Assembly: GCA_021299385.1 (NCBI GenBank)
Contig: JAJTGZ010000010.1
Coordinates: 1 to 64,000 of the forward strand
Reading direction: 5' to 3'
Source of the DNA: Phycisphaeraceae bacterium
GTDB taxonomy: Bacteria > Planctomycetota > Phycisphaerae > Phycisphaerales > UBA1924
DNA length: 64,000 nucleotides
The notes under the pieces: model-generated
The model's input: only the letters and a program-made list of their open reading frames with translations
What the model was told of the DNA's origin: nothing
Database searches by the model: none
Program-made: the position numbers and the translations under genes
Shown here: piece after piece, positions 57,081 through 64,000 of the stretch
Layout of the letters: each line of letters begins with the position of its first letter
How positions within the stretch are numbered: the first letter of the stretch is position 1

Positions 57081-58163
57081 ATGGCCGACCCATCACTCAT
57101 GCCCGACCCCAAGCGCATCCTGCTGGTCCGGCCGAGCGCACTCGGGGACGTCTGCCGAACTGTGCCCGTGCTTGCGGCCCTCCGGACCGCCTTCCCGCGG
57201 GCACGCATCGACTGGCTGGTGCAAGACTCGTTTGTGGACGCCGTCGCTAGCCATCCGGCCCTGACGGCACACGGCGGTGGTGTGCTCCCCTTCCCCCGCA
57301 AGCGCTTTGGGCGGTTGTGGAACCCGAAGATCGCCCTGGAACTGGCCCAGTGGCTCGACGCCCTGAACGCGGCACACTATGACTTGGCAATCGATGCACA
57401 GGGCCTGCTCCGCAGCGCAATCTTCACGGGCTTTTCCGGCGCGGGTACGCGGATCGGTTATTCCAACGCCCGCGAGGCCGGGCGCCTGGCATACACCCAC
57501 GCCGTCTACGCCCCGGCAGACTGGCACGCCGTCGAGAGGATGCTGCACCTGCTCACCCCACTTGGCATTTCCGTGGCCCACCCGGACATGCGGCTGTACG
57601 CCCCACCGGCCGCACGCGATGCGGTGGCCAGCGACGCGCGGTTTGCCGGTCGCTTTGCCGTCTTTGCCCCTACAACGCGCTGGCCGAGCAAGCAGTGGCC
57701 CGCCGGGCGTTTTATTGACCTTGCCCGTGGGCTTCTTGATGGGGGGCAGGTTGACCGTGTGGTGCTCGTGGGCGCGCGGGGTGAGGAGCCGCAGTGCGCC
57801 AAGTTGCTCACCTGGGCGGGGAGTGAACCGCGTGCTGTGAACCTGATCGGGCAGACGACGCTCGGTGAGTTGATGGCCGTGATCGGGCGTTCGGCGATAC
57901 TCATCGGGAGCGACTCGGCGGCGGTGCACATTGCCGTGGGCTTTGGGAGGCCGCTGGTGGCGTTGTATGGGCCGACCGTTGCCGCGTTTGTCGGGCCGTT
58001 TGGTCGCGATGGGGACGTGATCTCGCGCGTCCACCCGGGCGAGGTGCACGACCACAAGGCCGACGAGCCAGGGGGGACGCAGATGGCACGCATCACGACG
58101 CAGGAAGTGCTCGGGGCGTGCAAGGCCCGTCTGGGCGTGCACGCGGGGGTAGGGACTGATTAG
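57081..58163 (+). CDS. family 9 glycosyltransferase (heptosyltransferase-like)
   Basis: 360 residues of the WaaC/WaaF family, which adds heptose to the LPS core using ADP-heptose. The N-domain starts RILLVRPSALGDVCRTVPVL, followed by DLAIDAQGLLRSAI. The C-domain nucleotide site is FAPTTRWPSKQWPAGRFIDL, ending ILIGSDSAAVHIAVGFGRPLVALYGPT. This agrees with lpxI in implying LPS. Two ATG starts are possible (57081, 57099). It is divergent from cysS across 74 bases. Confidence 0.88.
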   Translation: MADPSLMPDPKRILLVRPSALGDVCRTVPVLAALRTAFPRARIDWLVQDSFVDAVASHPALTAHGGGVLPFPRKRFGRLWNPKIALELAQWLDALNAAHYDLAIDAQGLLRSAIFTGFSGAGTRIGYSNAREAGRLAYTHAVYAPADWHAVERMLHLLTPLGISVAHPDMRLYAPPAARDAVASDARFAGRFAVFAPTTRWPSKQWPAGRFIDLARGLLDGGQVDRVVLVGARGEEPQCAKLLTWAGSEPRAVNLIGQTTLGELMAVIGRSAILIGSDSAAVHIAVGFGRPLVALYGPTVAAFVGPFGRDGDVISRVHPGEVHDHKADEPGGTQMARITTQEVLGACKARLGVHAGVGTD

Positions 58164-58615
58164 GCGCCCTTGCCCTGCGCACGACGCCGGGCCTCGAACG
58201 CGGCCATATCGGCGACCGTAGTCGCCCGCATGAAGTCAGCGGCCCGGGCACGCTGCTGGGTCCAGAACTTGTGGCAGGGGCAGGCACGCTCATCGGTGCA
58301 CGCGGCGACGCCGAGCATGCAACGCTCTAGCACTGCGGGGTCTTCTAGAGCGACGGCGACCTCATAGATCGTAATCGACTGGGCCGAGCGGGCGAGCATG
58401 ACCCCCCCGCCGATGCCGCGCTGGGTGTTGACGATCCCCTTGTGGGCCAGGGCCTGGATGATCTTGGCAAGGTACGGGCCGGGCATGTTGGTAGCCTTGG
58501 CGATCTCCTTGACCCGCAGCGGGCGATCCCCGGCAGCGGCAAGCTGCGAGAGCGCGGTCGCGGCATATCCGACGGCCTGGCTGAGCACTGTAAAGCTCCC
58601 GAAGAGCACAAACAT
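58160..58615 (-). CDS. Rrf2 family regulator with a Fe-S cysteine set
   Basis: 151 residues. The N-terminal winged helix (AATALSQLAAAGDRPLRVKEI, then MPGPYLAKIIQALAHKGIV) is Rrf2-type. Three cysteines in RCMLGVAACTDERACPC at about 105-120 fit the C-x6-C-x5-C iron-sulfur ligands of IscR/NsrR/RsrR. It should respond to NO, oxidative stress or Fe-S status. The ATG before FVLFGSFTVLSQAV fits the family. It is divergent from uvrA, sharing 117 bases, and its 3' end touches the convergent glycosyltransferase stop. Confidence 0.88.
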   Translation of the reverse strand: MFVLFGSFTVLSQAVGYAATALSQLAAAGDRPLRVKEIAKATNMPGPYLAKIIQALAHKGIVNTQRGIGGGVMLARSAQSITIYEVAVALEDPAVLERCMLGVAACTDERACPCHKFWTQQRARAADFMRATTVADMAAFEARRRAQGKGA

Positions 58616-58732
58616 AGCGGCTTCTTCCGCGCGGGGCACTACCATACCACCCGCACCAAGAACCCCCACGCGGCAGGCCCCCGGCCCGCTCATTAACCGC
58701 CGGCAGAACATGATCCATGACAGGAGCGATCC

Positions 58733-61700
58733 TTGAGTAGCAGCAGCCCAACCCGCGGCGCACCACTGGCGAGCGCCACCAACGGCCTCCTTGTGGCCGT
58801 CGACGCGAACCCGCGCACCCCGCACCCGGCGATGCCAGACCCGGCGCGGTGCATCCGGGTGCGCGGCGCACGCGAGCACAACCTCAAGGGGATCGATGTT
58901 GACATCCCGCGCGATAAGTTGGTGGTCATCACGGGCCTCTCCGGCTCGGGCAAATCATCACTCGCCTTTGACACGATCTTTGCCGAGGGGCAACGCAAGT
59001 ACATGGAGAGCCTCTCGGCGTATGCCCGGCAGTTCCTCGACCAGCTCAAAAAGCCCGACGTTGAGGACATCCAGGGCCTGCCGCCCACGATCGCCATCGA
59101 ACAGCGCAGCAGCGGGCACAACCCGCGCTCGACCGTCGCGACGAGCACGGAGATCTATGACTACCTGCGCCTGCTCTTTGCCCGCGTCGGCCGGCCGACG
59201 TGCTGGCACCCGACCAAGGTGAGCAAGAAGGACGGCGGCGTGCTCGAACGGTGTGGGATGCCCATCAGCGCGACGGGCGCGAGCCAGATCGTTGACGCTG
59301 TGGTCAACCTGGCGGACAAGGGTGGTGCCCGTCTGATGGTGCTGGCCCCGGTTATTCGGCAGAAGAAGGGGTTCCACCGCGACGTGCTCGAGCAGTTGCA
59401 GGCGGCGGGTTGGAGCCGGGCGCGTGTCAACGGCAAGCTCATCGACCTTCGCGAGGCCCTCAAGGATGCCGGGGACAACCCGCTGAAACTGGCGCGGTAC
59501 GAGAAGCACGACGTTGATGCCGTGATCGACCGGATGAACCTTGTTTCGGGTGAGGGGGAGTCGCGCCAGCGTCTGGCCGAGAGCGTCGAGGCGGCCCTAA
59601 AGCTTGCCGAGGGGTCGGTGATCGTGAGCACCGAGCAGCCGGCCAAGGAGGGGGCGTCGCCGTGGTACGACCGGACGTTCAGCGACAAGCTGGCGTGTGC
59701 GGCACACCCCGAGTGTGCGCTCGCGGAGCTCGAGCCGAGGATTTTCTCCTTCAACTCCCCCTTCGGCGCGTGCCCGTCGTGCGCGGGCCTCGGCTCGCTG
59801 ATGGTCCTTGACGAGGCCCTTGTGGTGCCCAACGAGCAGCTTAGTTTCCGCCAGGGGGCGATCAAGGCGTTCAACAAGAACCACGCCGTGCGTAGTTACA
59901 TGACCAAGGGCCTCCGCCGCATGTGCCGGGCGATGGGCGCGGCGTACTACGACACCGCTTGGTCCAAACTCCCTGCCGACATGCGCCGCATGGCCCTGCA
60001 CGGGACCACCGCGGCCGACGCCCAGAAATACGGCTTCAAGATCGGCGGCGCGATCAAGGACCTGCAAGAGTGGTTCGACAGCACCCAGAACGACGAGGTC
60101 AAAGAGTGGCTCAGCCAGTTCATGGGCGCGACGCCCTGCACCACCTGCCGGGGGCACAGACTGCGCATCGAGAGCCTGGCGGTCTATCTTGAAACAGCCG
60201 TGCCCGTGCCCGCCCGGATCACCTCCGACCGCGCGGGGCTGGGGCTCAGCCGTGATGCGCACAAGATCAACATCGCCGACCTATGCCGGCTGACGATCAC
60301 CGAGGCGCAGGAGATCATGTCGGGCCTGAATCTTACGACAGAACAGGCCCAGATCGCCGAGCCGATCGTCAAGGAGGTCAAGGGCCGGATCGGGTTCCTC
60401 GCCAGCGTCGGGCTGGAGTATCTCTCGCTGGACAGGCGAACGGCCACGCTCTCGGGTGGTGAGGCCCAACGCATCCGCCTGGCAACCCAGGTCGGCAGCG
60501 GGCTGGTCGGCGCGGCATACGTGCTCGATGAGCCGACCATCGGCCTGCACCAGCGCGACAACGACCGCCTCATCGCAACGCTCCGCCACCTGACGGACAT
60601 CGGCAACACCGTCATCGTTGTCGAGCACGATGAGGACATGATCCGCGCCGCCGACTGGGTGCTGGACATCGGCCCCGGCCCGGGCGTGCACGGCGGGCGC
60701 GTCGTCGCCGCCGGCACCGCCGATTCCATCTCCTCGCACCCGACGAGCATCACCGGCCTGTACCTCTCGGGGCGCAGGAAGATCGACCTGCCCCCCAAAC
60801 GCCGGGCGCTCAGCGAGAAACGCGCCATCACACTCAAGGGGTGCAGGCAGAACAACCTCAAGAGCATCGACGCTCTCTTCCCCCTCGGCGGGCTGGTCTG
60901 TGTTACCGGTGTCTCCGGTTCGGGCAAGAGCACGCTGGTCAACGAGATCCTGCTGCAGGCACTCCGCCGGGAGGTGATGGCACAGCGCGTCAAGCCCGGG
61001 GACTTTGACAAGATCACCGGGGCGAAGCAGATCGACCGCATCGTCGAGGTTGACCAGTCCCCCATCGGCCGCACGCCACGGAGCAACCCGGCGACGTACA
61101 CCGGCTTCTTCGATGAGGTGCGCAAGGTCTTCTGCGCAACGAAAGAGGCCAAGATCCGCGGCTACGAACCCGGGAGGTTCAGTTTCAACGTCAAAGGTGG
61201 GCGCTGCGAGGCCTGCCAGGGCCAGGGCGTCAAGAAGATCGAGATGCACTTCCTGCCCGACGTCTTTGTCGAGTGCGAGGTCTGCAAGGGCACACGATAC
61301 AACGGCCAGACGCTGGACATCAAGTACCGCGGCAAGACCATCGCCGACGTGCTGGAGATGACCATCGAGGACGCCTGCGGCTTCTTCGAGAACCACCCCA
61401 AGATCGTCAAGTTCCTCCGCTGCCTCAACGAGGTGGGCCTGGACTACATCAAGCTCGGCCAGCCGAGCACGCAACTCTCAGGTGGTGAAGCACAACGCGT
61501 CAAGCTGGCGACCGAACTGGCAGGTGGCACCGCCGCGGTAGACATGCAAGACGCCGCCAACCGCAGCGGGCTTGATCTGCCCGACGGGGCCAAGCCAACA
61601 ACCGAGCCCGGCACGGGCGACGGCAAGCTCCGCAGCAGGAAGATGACCGAGAAGATGGCCGCGCAGATGTCCCTGCTCAACCAAGGCCTGCACACGCTCT

Positions 61701-61969
61701 ATGTCCTCGACGAGCCGACGACGGGCCTGCACTTTGAGGACATCCGCAAGCTCATCGGGGTGCTGCACCGCTTGGCCGATGCGGGCAACACGCTGGTCGT
61801 CATCGAGCACAATCTCGATGTGATCAAGTGCGCCGACTGGATCGTTGACCTCGGCCCCGAGGGGGGCGCACGCGGCGGGCGGATCGTCGCCGCCGGCACG
61901 CCCGAGGAGGTCGCGCAGAACCCCGCCAGCCACACGGGCGGTTACCTCAAGGCGTTCCTGCGCCCTTGA
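58733..61969 (+). CDS. uvrA: excinuclease ABC subunit A
   Basis: 1078 residues, the damage-recognition ATPase of nucleotide excision repair. Two ABC modules: Walker [13 protein letters not shown] and [13 protein letters not shown], signatures [14 protein letters not shown] and [14 protein letters not shown], Walker [11 protein letters not shown] and [11 protein letters not shown]. The C-terminal zinc finger is intact ([18 protein letters not shown]). The second module has about 50 extra residues between its signature and Walker B (61519-61690, [13 protein letters not shown] through [10 protein letters not shown]). The TTG start has GGAG seven bases upstream; an ATG at 58832 is the alternative. 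Confidence 0.94.
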   Translation: MSSSSPTRGAPLASATNGLLVAVDANPRTPHPAMPDPARCIRVRGAREHNLKGIDVDIPRDKLVVITGLSGSGKSSLAFDTIFAEGQRKYMESLSAYARQFLDQLKKPDVEDIQGLPPTIAIEQRSSGHNPRSTVATSTEIYDYLRLLFARVGRPTCWHPTKVSKKDGGVLERCGMPISATGASQIVDAVVNLADKGGARLMVLAPVIRQKKGFHRDVLEQLQAAGWSRARVNGKLIDLREALKDAGDNPLKLARYEKHDVDAVIDRMNLVSGEGESRQRLAESVEAALKLAEGSVIVSTEQPAKEGASPWYDRTFSDKLACAAHPECALAELEPRIFSFNSPFGACPSCAGLGSLMVLDEALVVPNEQLSFRQGAIKAFNKNHAVRSYMTKGLRRMCRAMGAAYYDTAWSKLPADMRRMALHGTTAADAQKYGFKIGGAIKDLQEWFDSTQNDEVKEWLSQFMGATPCTTCRGHRLRIESLAVYLETAVPVPARITSDRAGLGLSRDAHKINIADLCRLTITEAQEIMSGLNLTTEQAQIAEPIVKEVKGRIGFLASVGLEYLSLDRRTATLSGGEAQRIRLATQVGSGLVGAAYVLDEPTIGLHQRDNDRLIATLRHLTDIGNTVIVVEHDEDMIRAADWVLDIGPGPGVHGGRVVAAGTADSISSHPTSITGLYLSGRRKIDLPPKRRALSEKRAITLKGCRQNNLKSIDALFPLGGLVCVTGVSGSGKSTLVNEILLQALRREVMAQRVKPGDFDKITGAKQIDRIVEVDQSPIGRTPRSNPATYTGFFDEVRKVFCATKEAKIRGYEPGRFSFNVKGGRCEACQGQGVKKIEMHFLPDVFVECEVCKGTRYNGQTLDIKYRGKTIADVLEMTIEDACGFFENHPKIVKFLRCLNEVGLDYIKLGQPSTQLSGGEAQRVKLATELAGGTAAVDMQDAANRSGLDLPDGAKPTTEPGTGDGKLRSRKMTEKMAAQMSLLNQGLHTLYVLDEPTTGLHFEDIRKLIGVLHRLADAGNTLVVIEHNLDVIKCADWIVDLGPEGGARGGRIVAAGTPEEVAQNPASHTGGYLKAFLRP

Positions 61970-63803
61970 CCGCGCCGGCCTGCCCCCCCGCAGCAGCAGC
62001 CGCACGCGCGCGCCGACCGAGCTGGTCGAGCACCTGCCGGGCCATCATCTCCGCCGTGGCGACCTCCTCGACGGTTACGTGGTCGGCGCCGAGTTGCGTT
62101 GCCACCATGGCCTTGCTCAAAAAAGTGGTCCGGGCAGCGATATAGACGTGCGGGCTGAGGGCACGAATAGTCCGGCAGGCGCGGAGCGTCGCCTCGTCGT
62201 CGGGGATCGTCAAAATTACGCCCTCGGCCTCCTCGATCCCAGCCGACTCAAGCACCTGCGGGTTGCTCGCATCGCCGTAATACGCCTTGCGACCGAGCTT
62301 GCGCTGAGTGCGGACGGTCTGCTGGTTCAGGTCAATGATGCGGAACGGGATGTTCTGTATCTCCAGCCGGTCGGCGATCGACCGCCCCACCACGCCAAAG
62401 CCCGCGATGATGATGCACCGCTTGGGGTCAGGCGGGGTGGGCTCGCTGGCTGCAGCAACCCCTACGCCCGCCGCAGCGGCCGCATCAGCATCCTCGGGTG
62501 GGTGGGGCACCGGCACAATCGTTACCATCGGCGCACGCGGGGCGTGCCGCTTGAAGCCGACCGTCGGCAGCCTGGCAAACCTTGGCATCAGCACGTGCCC
62601 CAACTCATAGACGCTGGGCGTAACGACCAGCGAGAGCACCACCACAAAGATCAAACCCGACATCGTCTTGGCGTCAACCAACCCCAGCCCCTGGCTGACG
62701 GACAAGATCACGATCGCAAACTCCCCGGCCTGGAACATCGCCAGCCCAAAGAAGACCGACGTCGCCGCCGTCGCCCCCAGCACCCACGCCACCACCGACA
62801 TCACCAGAGGCTTAACGAGCACAAGCCCGAGCGTCGCCACGACGATCAGCACCCACCCGTCCGCGATCACCCACGGGTCCAGCTGAAGCCCCACGGCGGT
62901 GAAAAAGACCGCCATGAACAGGTCCCGCATCGGGATCAACTGCCCGCTGAGTTGGTGCCGAAACGGCGTGCCCGCCAGCACGAAGCCCGCCAGGAACGCG
63001 CCCAACTCCGGGCTGAAACCCAGCCCCGCTGCGAGCAGCGCGGCCCCGAGCGCAACCGCCGCTGAGAGCACCAGGGGCACCTCCGAACTGGTGTGCCTGG
63101 CGGCCTCGGCCAAGAGCTTTGGCAGCACCGCCCGGCAGGCGATGATCATCGCCGCGATCCCCACCACCGCCAGCACAAACTGCGCCCATCCAGGCCATGC
63201 GGCCGGCAGCAGCACCGCCGAGCTGTGCGAGGCACCCGCGGGCCTCACGCCCGCCCAAGCCGCGATCAGCGGGAGCAGCGCCAGCGCGACCAGCGCGAGC
63301 ATGTCCTGCACGATCAGCGAGCCAAAGAGGAGCCTGCCGTGCACACGGTGTAGTTCCCGGCGTTCTTGCAGCAGGCGTAGCAGCACCGCCGTGCTGGACA
63401 TCACCAGGGCCATCGACACCGCCAGTGCCGCCGGCCATCCCAACTTTCCCAGCACCAGCATCGGCCACATCGCTAGCACCGCGCCCACCGTGCTAGCGAC
63501 GCAGATCGCCGCGGTGCGCAGCATTCCCCCGCCCAGCCCGCGCGGGTCAAGGTGCAGGCCGACGATGAACATGAGCAGGATCGTCGCCAGCCCGGAGATC
63601 GACTCGATGTTTTCGCCGGAGTGGATCAGCCCGAGCGTGTGCGGGCCGATGAGCACGCCCGTGAGCAAATAGGCCGGGATCGCCGCGACACGCAGGTATC
63701 GCAGGAGCATCACCATCCCCGCCGCGGAGGCGAGGATGACGACCAGGTCCAGCACGATGGGGCGTTGCTGAGCGATCTCCGTCGCGAGGGTTAGTGGTTG
63801 CAT
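61947..63803 (-). CDS. Kef-type cation/proton antiporter with TrkA-N domain
   Basis: 618 residues. Residues 1-400 form a CPA2 antiporter with about 12 helices (YLLTGVLIGPHTLGLI, FIVGLHLDPRGLG, ELGAFLAGFVLAGTP). The C-terminal part has a TrkA-N/RCK Rossmann domain (RCIIIAGFGVVGRSIADRL, then NQQTVRTQRKLGRKAYYGDAS), which binds NAD(H). It probably exports K+ or Na+ in exchange for protons. Start codons at 63803 (ATG) or 63848 (GTG) are possible. The 3' end overlaps the convergent uvrA 3' end by 23 bases. Confidence 0.9.
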   Translation of the reverse strand: MQPLTLATEIAQQRPIVLDLVVILASAAGMVMLLRYLRVAAIPAYLLTGVLIGPHTLGLIHSGENIESISGLATILLMFIVGLHLDPRGLGGGMLRTAAICVASTVGAVLAMWPMLVLGKLGWPAALAVSMALVMSSTAVLLRLLQERRELHRVHGRLLFGSLIVQDMLALVALALLPLIAAWAGVRPAGASHSSAVLLPAAWPGWAQFVLAVVGIAAMIIACRAVLPKLLAEAARHTSSEVPLVLSAAVALGAALLAAGLGFSPELGAFLAGFVLAGTPFRHQLSGQLIPMRDLFMAVFFTAVGLQLDPWVIADGWVLIVVATLGLVLVKPLVMSVVAWVLGATAATSVFFGLAMFQAGEFAIVILSVSQGLGLVDAKTMSGLIFVVVLSLVVTPSVYELGHVLMPRFARLPTVGFKRHAPRAPMVTIVPVPHPPEDADAAAAAGVGVAAASEPTPPDPKRCIIIAGFGVVGRSIADRLEIQNIPFRIIDLNQQTVRTQRKLGRKAYYGDASNPQVLESAGIEEAEGVILTIPDDEATLRACRTIRALSPHVYIAARTTFLSKAMVATQLGADHVTVEEVATAEMMARQVLDQLGRRARAAAAAGGQAGAVKGAGTP

Positions 63804-64000
63804 GAGTGTCACGCAAGCGAGCGTAGCGGCCCAGCGGGCCAGCACCACACTCTACCCCCGCCGGCGAGCCGCAACCCTGCCCGCGGGGCTTGATCGCGCG
63901 CTCTTGCCCGCTGCCACAAGCGCCGCGCACCTTCTTGGGTCAGGCCCGGCGTCCCAACGCCCGCCACGCTTGATCGATGAACCCACGATGACCCCGTCGG
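63804..64000. other. right-hand spacer
   Basis: No gene or strong signal is seen; the window ends before the next feature. It should contain the antiporter promoter. Confidence 0.4.

Overview
The window looks like chromosomal DNA of a GC-rich, Gram-negative planctomycete, most likely of the Phycisphaerae/Phycisphaerales type (inference). The grounds are: LPS-type genes (lpxI, a family 9 glycosyltransferase), a PEP-CTERM-like C-terminus of the 'PTPGAAALL...RR' kind, several proteins I recognise only from planctomycetes (the HTH/membrane protein at 11.9 kb, the zinc-ribbon protein at 25.3 kb, a DUF2617-like protein at 54.8 kb), frequent GTG/TTG starts, and many short palindromic repeats in the intergenic spaces. 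No phage, transposase, rRNA or CRISPR array is visible.

Layout. 0-11.6 kb (minus strand): an NtrC-type regulator with a small histidine kinase, then a type IV pilus/type II secretion block (pilM, pilN, pilO, a GspC/PilP-like protein, pilB) and two TPR proteins. 11.9-16.2 kb: a conserved HTH/membrane protein, a pseudopilin-like protein, a c-type cytochrome lipoprotein and an ECF sigma/anti-sigma pair. 16.3-20.5 kb: a four-gene Mn/Zn ABC importer behind a double palindromic operator; its first permease carries a DtxR/MntR-like C-terminal domain. 20.5-27.5 kb: dapA, a glycosyltransferase, a nitroreductase, two exported proteins, a zinc-ribbon protein divergent from lpxI, and a racemase-like protein. 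27.6-32.4 kb: a large TPR protein, a FlgN-like protein, a second histidine kinase, and tRNA-Ser and tRNA-Ala. 32.4-36.8 kb: a methyltransferase between two direct repeats, a DUF151 nuclease-like protein, dihydroorotase and an HNH endonuclease. 37-43.7 kb: the second pilus block (pilT, pilC, two pseudopilins, a PilX-like protein). 43.8-51.7 kb: a branched-chain aminotransferase with a histone-H1-like tail, PadR, HDOD, gatC-gatA, two exported proteins and folE2. 52-64 kb: a membrane protein/HEAT-repeat pair, a DUF2617-like protein, cysS, a family 9 glycosyltransferase, an Rrf2 regulator divergent from uvrA, and a Kef-type antiporter.

How genes work together. The two pilus blocks together supply the extension ATPase (PilB), retraction ATPase (PilT), platform (PilC), inner-membrane alignment proteins (PilM/N/O and the GspC-like protein) and minor pilins. 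The major pilin, the secretin and the prepilin peptidase must lie elsewhere. gatC and gatA need gatB elsewhere. The most unusual elements are the importer with a metal-sensor-like domain fused to its permease, and a dense set of repeat families that sit in intergenic spaces, bracket single genes, and in places have entered coding sequence (pyrC, the DUF151 protein, the 3' ends at 50.7 and 52.0 kb).
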